DNA of 35,647 nucleotides from Lenisia limosa (Eukaryota; Breviatea), in the NCBI GenBank assembly GCA_001655205.1, contig LPNZ01011251.1:1-35647 (forward strand), written 5' to 3'. Shown here piece after piece: positions 20,908 to 31,700 of the stretch (positions are counted from its first letter, which is position 1; each line of letters starts with the position of its first letter). The notes under the pieces were generated by a model that saw only the letters and a program-made list of their open reading frames with translations, was not told the DNA's origin and searched no databases. The translations under genes were made by a program, and so were the position numbers.

Positions 20908-23900
20908 ATGTGCCTTCTCTCAGAGCGATTGACACTGCCATGTGGTCCGATATGGGGTGGGTGAAGTAAGATATTGCATACTGCTTCGCAAAGCTATATT
21001 GGCCTTTGAATACACTTACTCCTTTAAGATTTCCGGGGAGAGTTGTTCTTGTTATTGAAGCCCTTCTCAAGGACAATGACCCATGCGGTATGCTCGTGGA
21101 AATATAANNNNNNNNNNACGTGAGTATAACATGAATAGTATATGTATATGTGCTCTTTGCTGCACCAGTTGGCCGATATATGTTTCAACTCATGTTTCAA
21201 GGAAAGGACTTTTGTAAGCATGGTGGTGAGTCTAATTCAGATTGTACTTTGTGCACCAATTGCTCAATGGGATGGAATGGTGGGAGGGATGCTGTGCTAT
21301 TTGCTGGCAAAGTCATTTGTTGAACACAACACAATTTATAGGGCGGTTCTAATCACTTAACAGGAACACACTGTGACAAGTGGGTTGGTGGTGAAACCGA
21401 TGCTCTTCTCAAGGGCCTCCAGGTTATCATTGACAGCTCTATTGCTCATCAGAAAAACATTTCTCATGTAAATGTAGGTGGATGTAACTGAACTGAAGCA
21501 GAAAAATCAATATATTTCATCAAAAGGAACCACTTTCTGAAAGCCTAAAATTAGACACATTTATCAGATATTTTGCTTTATCTCACAGCCGCTACCTGGG
21601 CAAATCGGGGTTGGTTGCGATCTCACAACAGGTAAGCGGTGAGATATTGCACATATCATATGACATTGGCTGATTTATTATCTTACAGGACACCTTCTTC
21701 TCCCGGTTGTTGAGCTGACTTATAACAATGCCAATCGTACCTGGACTAATTTGTTCGGTGACACTTGGCGTATCCCAGACCAGTCAACGTTCGAACCCCT
21801 TCCCACTGGTGTGGATCTTTGAAGATTGTTTTTGATTGTCTGAGTGTTCCAATAATGACTTCATTATTTGTAGGCTTCGACATTCCAGAACAGACAGAGC
21901 AGATCTTTGAAACCATTTCAGACTATGGTAAGAAATTTGATCCGGTTAATAATGCTGGTTTCTATTTTGATGAAATATCCCAATTTATCCATTTACACTC
22001 CTAAGTACACGAAACATTCAGTACAAGTGAAGACAAGGAGAGTCACGGTGGTATCTACACATCAATGGCAGATATTCAGTCTATCAATAAAGTTGGTTCT
22101 GGAATCTTATTGTTGAATTTATGAAAACGGCAAATTACTTTTTCCTCTGCTGTTGTTGGTGGTTTTATGTCAAATAGGAGTTCTTTACAGCCGATCAAGG
22201 AATGTCTGTAATTCATGAGGGCTACCCAGTCTACAAACTGACCCTTCCTGTTGACCCGGCGACGAAGGTGGGATGATGCTGATAATATATATAGTACATA
22301 TGCTCGTGAGCCAAACCCCCGTCATTTTGGGATATCCCGTCACTTTTGAATACTGGAGAAATAAACTTGTTGTTAACAGAAGTTAATGTGTAATTTAAGC
22401 AACAATTGCCAAGTAAACCTTTACAGACAATAACAGAATTGTATTAATTGACTAAAATGAACGTCTTTTCTTTTGGGGTTTCTTTTTCTCCTTTTGTTTG
22501 TACATAAGCTTAGTAATGATGTTGGTGGTAGGAGACCTCCTTTGCGCTTTTTCGGCTAAATTAGTCTCTCAAAACCTCTAAATATGAGACAGTTGAATTG
22601 GAAATTCTGAGTCAATTGTTATTCAGAACATATAATAAGATGGAATACAATGAGAAACAAATTGAGACCTCATACAGCAAATATTTTGAAGAGAACCGTT
22701 AATGTCCCAAATATTCCTTCATATATACTCTTCAAACTTTTACTCATCATGTTTCAGCGGACCAAATATGCCAACTTTGTAACATATATCCGAGGACCTA
22801 GATGTCATTTGTTATTCAAAAAAAGGTGGCAAACAACTTATTTGGATGTCCTTCTTTGTGATTCTGTTAAAAAAATGCAATAGAACAATAAACTTGGGTA
22901 GCTTAAAAAGAGTCAAAAAACTCCGTGAAAAGGGGGTGAACTGAACTTCCGAAACTTCCGAAGAATTTTTTTAAAAAAAATTATTTTGATTCTTTTACTT
23001 TCTGCTGGTTCCATTCATTCAAAAGTGATGCGATATCCCAAAAATGACGGTGTTTTGTCGCACAAGCATATTATTGTTTTCTGAAAATTGGTTACCAAAT
23101 TTAGGACCGCAAATACAATTTGGACCGTTTTGCCAGCCAGGCTATCGACTTCCTTCCTCCAAGTTACACCACTGATCAAGACAAAGCTCTTTACCAGCGT
23201 TTTATTAAATACTTCGGGTTAGCTAAACTGTGTGACATCTGTTATCCTTTCACAGTGTTTCGCAGTAAATAGAGAATAGTATCACATCACGACTTGCTCT
23301 ACTGACTAGTTAGAACATCCTTCACTTGGAAGGCCAGAAATGGTGGAATTGTGGAAATGATTTCCGTTTTTGAACTGGACTTACTTTACGATGCAATTAT
23401 TCACAAATCTGGAAAGGTAGGAAGGTATTAAGGATTTTAATGACCGTTGTCACCATCAGGTGTTCACCAAAGATCAAATTCTGCAACAAGTAGTTTTAGA
23501 CTTCAATAAGCAGCGAGGAAAAGGTTGGCAAGAGCATTCAGGCTGTGACAACATATCATTAATATTTGTTAGGACCAACAAGTGGCTTAGATGATGATTA
23601 CGTAAAACACCGTACTTCAGCTTCATTCAACTGTATCGGAGGGGATGCGACAATCAAATGTAGCGCTGCCACGATCAATGACTGGATGAAGACGATTGTC
23701 AAGCTTCCAACAGTCCTGGACTTCTTTGTTGCCGATGTGTCTCAACTGATTTCCGACCCTGTAAGGAATTTAGCAATTATATAATGTACATCCTTGTTCC
23801 AAGTGCTCCATGTTCATCCATTTCAGGTAAAGCGTTCCAATATTCAACAAGCTATTCAAAGCTATGTACACGAAAAGGTGAGAAAGCTGAGATGTATCCG

Positions 23901-25303
23901 ATTTGACTTGCCCCCAGGCTATGAAGTGGGACAATATTAATCACTGTCCGTCGTGTGTCTGGGGTAGCTGCACCCCTCCTGCAAAGTTTGTGCTTATGAA
24001 AACCGTAGCAATTCCTTTTTTGATGACTTACTTAAATTCATTAGCACTTGTCAGTGCAGCTCTGCAACAATTCTCGGTCGTCATTGTAACAGATGTTCCG
24101 CTGGATGGTCTGGAACCAAATGCCAAACCCCTGTATGCTGGCCCAACATCTATGTTGTGCTAACACTACATGACTTCACAACGATATTACCTGTTTAGGT
24201 TTGCAATCCAGCATGTGTCTCCGGTAGCTGTGCTGCTCCTAACAAATGCAAATGCCCAGAACGCCATACAGGAGCCCGGTGAGTGATATAAATGCCCTTG
24301 ACAGCCTTATTCCTGCCTTTTTCGGCTTGACTATTCAGCTGTGAAAGCTGCATCAATGGGTGGAAAACATTCCCAGCATGTGATACCGCTATTTGCAAAA
24401 ATTGTGACTCTGATGTAGGTTGAGAATTAGAATAATCGATATGTGTATTTTTCGCCTATTAAAGTTAAAATATCTTGTAAAATACTAAAATATGATTCTG
24501 TTTGTTCACCGACTTAGCATGGGAAGTGTGTTGCTCCTGAAAAGTGCGAATGTTTGATGAAATTCAGTGGAAAAGACTGTCGAGTGCCACCCGTAAAATG
24601 CCCTCATGTGAGATCTTAGAACTTGTTCTGCGTTCTTGATTGAATAAGACATGAAACGAGTACTTTTCTGCAGCCTTATATCCTTAGTGTTATGGACGTG
24701 GAAAAGCTTGTCCCTTCCCAAATACCGGCTGTGCGGAGTCTGACAAAGTGAAATGCCCAACTTGTAAGCATGCTGTTTCTTCATAAATGCCCCTTAATTG
24801 AGAAATTCTCATTTATCAGGCTAATTCCTTATTATTTAGGCTCAGGTGATGGCAGTGTTCCAGCAAACCTTCAAAGGTGCTTCAAATGGTAAATGTGAAT
24901 GTTATTACCATCATATTTACTCCCATAATGTGTGTTTTTGAGTTTACCGAAGCAGTCACGGTCATGGATCGCAATGCAAGGATGAGCTGGCTGGCAGTTG
25001 TTCCCCATCCAAACGAATCAAATGCGCAGGGTGTAACAAAACAGGAACCATTCCTCTGAACAGTGCACCGTATGCTAAGCCATCTTTTGAAAATCATTGC
25101 CTCACAATTCAGATGTACAAAATGTAAAGGACGTGGTTTTGTTGACGCAAGTCGGAATTCTGACGTAGGCACAAAGATACAAGTACAGCATAGATACAAT
25201 TCTCATAATTTAGACCCTTTTGGACCATGAGGACAATTCCACCTTCAAGACTTGCCCAATGTGCAGCGGAAAAGGATTCCTTCCTCTTCCAAGTCATAAT
25301 TAG
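20533..25303 (+). CDS. Secreted MACPF/perforin-like protein with EGF-like modules and DnaJ-type CxxC repeats
   Basis: Predicted secreted membrane-attack-complex/perforin-fold protein. Target and pore activity are unknown. The preferred start is 20533, directly before the signal peptide (ALLSILLLFGVGPISA); an in-frame ATG at 20506 is possible. The N-terminal exons (20533-20658, 20844-20956, then about 21035-21480) form a novel, probably helical region with several Cys. The MACPF region spans about 21590-23880. It has a PGQIGVGCDL-like opening, the signature YFGTSF split by an intron (23218/23313), where the canonical Y-G-T-H becomes F-G-T-S, and a C-terminal GGDATIKC...W...LP segment (about 23634-23720). 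Next are EGF-like Cys modules (about 23920-24600). Last come six CxxC units, several CxxCxGxG (CYGRG, CSGDG, CHGHG, CKGRG, CSGKG; about 24590-25290), as in the DnaJ zinc-binding region. TAG is at 25301-25303. There are about 25 exons. One intron, about 22269-23103, carries an insertion. Confidence 0.85.
21107..21116. other. 10-N assembly gap inside an intron of the MACPF gene
   Basis: The gap sits in the intron between the exon ending near 21088 (donor gtatgc) and the one starting near 21169. The frame is kept across it, so the joining of these exons is plausible. It is the only other 10-N gap in the window, and both such gaps fall in the duplicated cluster. Confidence 0.9.
22297..23073. mobile_element. 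Intronic DNA element with about 55-bp terminal inverted repeats
   Basis: The left end (22297-22351) contains CCGTCATTTTGGGATATC and CACTTTTGAAT. The right end (23017-23073) contains ATTCAAAAGTG and GATATCCCAAAAATGACGG, the reverse complement with few mismatches. The enclosed unit of about 0.78 kb explains why this intron is far longer than its neighbours. An internal open frame (22650-22883, plus) encodes about 77 basic residues with no recognised transposase motif. Exact boundaries and target duplication are unclear. It is most simply a non-autonomous or decayed DNA transposon. Confidence 0.8.
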
Positions 25304-25431
25304 ATTGTAGCTCATGTTAAGTCACGAGCTCCCTTGACGATATACTACTCTCTATTATTGTTGAAGTGGCTTCAATTCTCACTCATTATTGTATTTTGCA
25401 TTATTCTTCAAAGCAAATAGCTTCCAACAGT

Positions 25432-25437
25432 AATAAA
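25432..25437 (+). terminator. Polyadenylation signal AATAAA for the MACPF gene
   Basis: A canonical AATAAA lies 128 bp after the stop at 25303, followed by a T-rich stretch (ATCTTTATTATTATA). Position and sequence fit a 3' end signal. The complementary TTTATT near 25453 could serve the convergent gene ending at 25795. Confidence 0.5.
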
Positions 25438-25794
25438 TATTGTGACGAACATCTTTATTATTATATAACATAAAAGAAGGCAGCAAAATCAGGTTCTCGC
25501 AGTTTTGCAGATTTTTCAACATTTTTGCCTTTCTATCTGCTATTCTATCTCTCCTACAGCGTTAAGGCCTTAAGTGTGAGCGTGGGTGGGTTGGTGGTGT
25601 ATGAGATGCACTGTGAGTGTAATATAAATTACAGAGAATAATATGAATTCACCAAATCATTTGCCTCGTAACTCGCGTGCCTTCACAGCACCTAATCATT
25701 CTCTCAGTAGCTTTTGCAGTTTAACCCCCCCCCCTCGAACTGTTGAAATGGATTAATAGTACATTCACGCCTTGATCTAATCGCAGCGTCTCAC

Positions 25795-28700
25795 TCAAAC
25801 ACTGTTACCATCCTCAGTCTCTTCCACAGCCTCATTTGACGACTTCTTCTGCTCTTGAGGTTCCTCACGTTCTTCTTGCGCTTCTTGCTGTGACTCCTCG
25901 GCTTCTGTAGAGATGGGCTCTTGCTCTTCATTCACCCTTTCATTTGTCTCTTCTTTCACCTCTTCTTTCACATCATCTATGGGTTCTTCACTCTCTTTGG
26001 GGGAATCATCCACCTGAATAATGAACTGAGTCCCCAAAAGAAGATCCATGTCTGCCCCAAAGACAGTTATGGATACTTTGTCGATATTATATCCTGATGA
26101 TATATTTCTTTTCTTAGATCTGATGTTAGAGTCTTCAACAAAGATATGTTCTGATAATCAACAAAAGCTTTATGACAACAAACGGATATTTCTCCACAGA
26201 TGCAATGATGTAACCCCCCCCCCTCACCACGATCTCCACTGTGTCAACTGGGGATACATCGCTTTCATTTGAAGTTACTGAACTTGGTGAAAACTGGATG
26301 AATGGAGGGTGGAGTGGGGGGGGGGGGTAAAAAAAACTCTATTTATGCAAGTGATAAGCTCTCATTCATAAAACTGTCAAAAAAGAAAAAAACTACTCAG
26401 AAAATACAAGAGATAATACACCTTCCATCAAACAAGGTTAAAAAGGGGTGTGGTTAAACATTGTCCATTTTAGGCCAACTCTTAGAATACCACAAGAAAA
26501 TGAGTGCATCTTCGGCCTGGCACTACCAAGTTTTATTATTTATTTCTACATAACATGTGCACTGACCGCATAAGTCATGATACAAACATTGAGTTTCATC
26601 TTTAGTCAATCGTGTCAGTTCTTATGTCTCCAGCGTACCAGGAGGAGGGACATAGGCCCCGTCATCATCGTTGACAGCGACATAACTTGATGAGGTATGT
26701 TTTGGCTTCATTAGAGACTTTTTCTTCTGATAACGGTCAGAGAAAGGTTCTGTTCAACATAGTGTTGTATGTATACGTTTCCCATGTTTTGACCAGAAGG
26801 TCATTTCATTTTCATCTGAAAGTGAATCAAAGAATCAGCAATCGAATACGACTCCAAAATATTGCTGGAAATTGTTTTTTGTGATTATAATAATAATTCT
26901 GAAGATTTGGAACCATTTGCGTCATACTAAGGATTGTTAAGCGAAAATTTCGGCCCCCAAGCCCCCGCCACGTAGCAACAANNNNNNNNNNNNNNNNNNN
27001 NNNNNNNNNNNNNNNNNNNNNNNNNNNNNNNNNNNNNNNNNNNNNNNNNNNNNNNNNNNNNNNNNNNNNNNNNNNNNNNNNTGGCGAAGGCAACCGTAGT
27101 GATACCGGTTGCAATAGCAAAGTTCTTGAACGTGCTAGGTTTGTTCACCTTCATAATGTAACCCGTGGGCATAGTGCTAGTCGTGTCCTGCGGGGGAGGG
27201 GAGTAAAATTGAACAGTTATGAAACAAAAAAAAAAAAATCACAAGGATTGAGAACAATAAAAAAAGANNNNNNNNNNNNNNNNNNNNNNNNNNNNNNNNN
27301 NNNNNNNNNNNNNNNNNNNNNNNNNNNNNNNNNNNNNNNNNNNNNNNNNNNNNNNNNNNNNNNNNNNNNNNNNNNNNNNNNNNATTATTGAAATCAAGTC
27401 TGTTTGAGGCTTCGGCCAAATATTCAACATTATATACAGTATATTTCGATATGCAGCAAATAATTGTTAATACATTAAATCAAATCATACATTATAATCT
27501 CAAACCTCAATTGTTGGGGCACTCAGGGCGACAACAACAGTACTGTTTTGCATCACTATATTGTGAGTTGGTGACATGGAACAGTTTGCCGGTCCTTTTT
27601 CGGACCTGAGAGAAGCCCGAGAAATACCCCCTCCCCTACCATTATCAGGAGCTGACACTGAGATATCCGCCTCGGCCGGCTTGAGACCATCAGGAGGCGG
27701 AATCTCGACGGGCTGGCTGAACCAGTTGCATAGGGACGATAGAGAGCATGCGGGGTACTTTGTGAAGGCTTCGTCACTGCATGGGGGGGGGGGGNNNNNN
27801 NNNNNNNNNNNNNNNNNNNNNNNNNNNNNNNNNNNNNNNNNNNNNNNNNNNNNNNNNNNNNNNNNNNNNNNNNNNCCCACAAAAACAACTATTCACTAAA
27901 CATTTGGCACACGCAAAGGCTAAAACTTAACTAAAACCAAATAAACACAACCTAGGCTATATCGGATAAGTTAGCACCTAATGTATCACCTGTAACCGGT
28001 CGCTTGTGTCGATTCAAACCATATTTATGGGGGTGGGGGGGGGAGATAAAAGGACTTGTTGTTACACTCAACTACTCCCTCCCAGAAAAAGAAGCCTTTT
28101 CGTCCCCCCACCAAAGGAAAACTTGAGCCACCAGAGCACGTTCATAAATTCGATGTTGGACCTTAACGCCATGAGAAACATGAGATAAGACTTGGGCTTC
28201 CCTAATGTCCGAAAAAGACCCGTAAAATATCGATATTTACAACTAAACAAGAAAATGTGTTGTCATATAGCGAGTGTTTCTGTTTACTTCACTACTATTG
28301 TTATTTGTTATTGTTTAACTACATACTCAAAATAATACCCTATTTAATGAGTTGAAAAATGCTGTCAAGGGAAATATCTCCCACCTTCAGATTCAAAGAA
28401 AGCTTGACTAAATCCTCCGTGTCATTGATGGAGTTTATCGAAACTAAACAGGGTGAGTCTCTGGACAAATAACATTCATATCATGAAAAGAGTAAAACAC
28501 AGGGTAAGTCTCTGAACATTGAAGAGTAAAACACAGAAAAGTCCAAGAGGTGCACTCAACATATTGCGAAAATTTAAGAAAAGCCAATCCCGTACTCCCA
28601 GTATCTCGCCTCATAAACATCATACTATTATTTTCACTCCTATATCGCATGGCTACCTGAAGAAAAACAGTAAATATTGTTTTTTAAGTACAGTATATGA

Positions 28701-31700
28701 CATAATATACTATGTATCAAAAAAAGAAGAAAAAAAAAGAAGACAAATACTGAGAGATTTTCAATACTGCCCCCCCCCCCCCNNNNNNNNNNNNNNNNNN
28801 NNNNNNNNNNNNNNNNNNNNNNNNNNNNNNNNNNNNNNNNNNNNNNNNNNNNNNNNNNNNNNNNNNNNNNNNNNNNNNNNNNNNNNNCCCTGGACATTGT
28901 TAGCGGGAAGTGGGGAGATTGAAACGGAGAGTATTAATTGGTTGAAGACGTCCTCATTATCATGTTGAAAAGGGATATTGATCAAACAAACAGAATAAGC
29001 AAGGTTTTCAACTTGGGGCTATAATATACCAGAACAAATAATATCACTTACAAAACAACCCTCTCATCATGAGATCACAGTAAGCTGTAAATTATAATAA
29101 CATAAAACCAAGTTTCTATTTTCCCAAGAAGCATGCTCAGCTGTGGGATCAGTTTACTACAGCAAACCGATAGGAAGGGTGAGGGGGCTGTTTGCTGATG
29201 GTATGGTCACGGACGGTTGCCTGAAGGGGGGGTAAAAATAGAAATGTATAAAACAAACAAGAAACACACGCGGGTTGAAAACAAAAAAGCCTGGACCAGC
29301 CGATTCTGAGGCTCCACATCCCATCACTCCAGCGTATATGAAAATGGGGGAAATTTGATTGAGAAATTTAGGGGGGGGGGGGACAATTAAAGACATTTAA
29401 CAAACTGAGTCCCTCATAGCGTACCTTGAATGGGTGGTAGATGAGGAAGGTGTTGCCGACAACTTCGGCACGACCGTGACTGAGAGCAGTAAAAACGTGG
29501 CTCAGTGTGTGAAAAATGGCAATTACTGTTGAAAAACCAGTAACAGCAATCAATTGACAACAATTACATAAATATCAATTGCATAATAATAATAATAAAA
29601 ATAGTAATCAACTCACATGAACTCTGCGACACCCTTGATGGAAAGCGGTTCAAAAAGGCTCTCAACCAACACGTTGTCAATTGACAGTCCAAGGGGATCC
29701 ACGCTTGTTGACGCTACAAAGTCACAAAACAACACGTTTACTTGAATTAGGGCCTCACTATAGTTCAAAAAAGACCAATAATATATATCGAGTTATCGAG
29801 GATTTATCGAGAAATTCGCTTTTTTCGAACCGAAGTGAACCCCAACTAGAATCATATGAAGACACCGAAAAGAAAACTTGGTTGTATCTGACTGAAATAT
29901 TTAATCATAGATAGGGATTACTTACCGCACTATCCCATAAATTAAAACTCCTCTCTCCTTCCCTACCATTACCCCCCCCCCCNNNNNNNNNNNNNNNNNN
30001 NNNNNNNNNNNNNNNNNNNNNNNNNNNNNNNNNNNNNNNNNNNNNNNNNNNNNNNNNNNNNNNNNNNNNNNNNNNNNNNNNTCCTCATCAGTGGCAACGG
30101 GAGTGCAGTCGTGGATCACAAGAGATCTTGATCGGTCCTCTGAGCAAAAGTCGAAGGAAAGCTGGGCAAATGACAGGAAACAAGGGGGGAGGGGGGCAAA
30201 GAGGAAAAGTAAAAGAGAGGTAATTCTGGACAAATAAGAAGGATGGAGAATGGAGGAAATATGAGGGGGAACGAATGCAGAATTGAGGGTAAGAGGTAAG
30301 GNNNNNNNNNNNNNNNNNNNNNNNNNNNNNNNNNNNNNNNNNNNNNNNNNNNNNNNNNNNNNNNNNNNNNNNNNNNNNNNNNNNNNNNNNNNNNNNNNNN
30401 NNNNNNNNNNNNNNNNNNNNNNNNNNNNNNNNNNNNGCTGGCTTGAGGCTGAGAGTCAGGAGCTCCCCTTCTTGAAGACTGAGGGTACCGTCAGTGCAGT
30501 TAATTGGAAAATAAGGTTCAAATTTGAGTGAGACATATCGCAAAAGATAAATTCATCAAATCAAATATTTATTGGAGGGAGTAATGTCAACTCACATTAA
30601 AAACAAACAACAAACCCAATGCTCACAATGAGACGAGGCGGCCGATGAATTTCCCTCCTCTGTGGCAGCTCACTCCATGAAGATGCTGGCCTGAACAATC
30701 AAAAAGTGCTGGTTTTNNNNNNNNNNNNNNNNNNNNNNNNNNNNNNNNNNNNNNNNNNNNNNNNNNNNNNNNNNNNNNNNNNNNNNNNNNNNNNNNNNNN
30801 NNNNNNNNNNNNNNNNNNNNNNNNNNNNNNNNNNNNNNNNNNNNNNNNNNNNNNNNNNAAAAAGTAGACTCGAAAGTCATACGATCATATCACAAGGGGA
30901 TATTCATTCTTCATAATTTGCGTGACAGTTCAGACTTCATTTGCTACATCCTAACGTATCTATCTATGAAGGGAGAGGGGGGATTGTCCTCGTACTTTCA
31001 GTGAGAGCGGTGTAAATGTGGTGTGTCTCTGAGTGCGTCTGAGTGAACCGCGACCATCTGTGGGGGAATAACAANNNNNNNNNNNNNNNNNNNNNNNNNN
31101 NNNNNNNNNNNNNNNNNNNNNNNNNNNNNNNNNNNNNNNNNNNNNNNNNNNNNNNNNNNNNNNNNNNNNNNNNNNNNNNNNNNNNNNNNNNNNNNNNNNN
31201 NNNNNNNNNNNNNNNNNNNNNNNNNNNNNNNNNNNNNNNTGGTCAACTAATCAAAAAATTTCGGCAAAAATGAATAATTATGGATTGCAATTTCAATAAC
31301 AATCAAAATAATTGGCCTTTCTTACGTTTCAGGATTGTTAACGTCTGTAGTGAATATTCCGACAAGAGAAGAGTGCTATAAAGTCAAACGATATGACGCC
31401 TTTGAATATCAATGAGGAAAAAACAAAAATACCTCGTAAGGAAGTGAAACAGATCATATTCATAAGGTGATTTGTTTTTGACGTAGAATAGAGCTTACAT
31501 GATGAGCTTCAATTGTGTAGGAGATCTCCACTCCAGCTAAATGTGTAAAAACTGATTCAAATTCTTAAAGAGTATGAAATGTTTCTAATGCCTCACTTCA
31601 AATTTTTAATTAATATCTGCGTTGTATATCCAGTAAAACAGCCTACCAGCAGCGTGAGGGATGGTGAAAATAAGGCCGTTATTGAGTGAAGTCAAATGAA

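Noticed and set aside
24870-25290. CxxC repeats as evidence for an independent DnaJ chaperone gene
   Set aside because: There is no J domain or start codon nearby, and the exons splice in phase from the upstream EGF-like exons, so they are treated as the tail of the MACPF gene.
26545-26640. Possible separate gene end at the stop after YVPPPGTLET
   Set aside because: The exon has a good donor (G|gtacgc), and the phase fits the acceptor at 26277, so continuation into the acidic-tail exons is preferred. The alternative is kept in mind.
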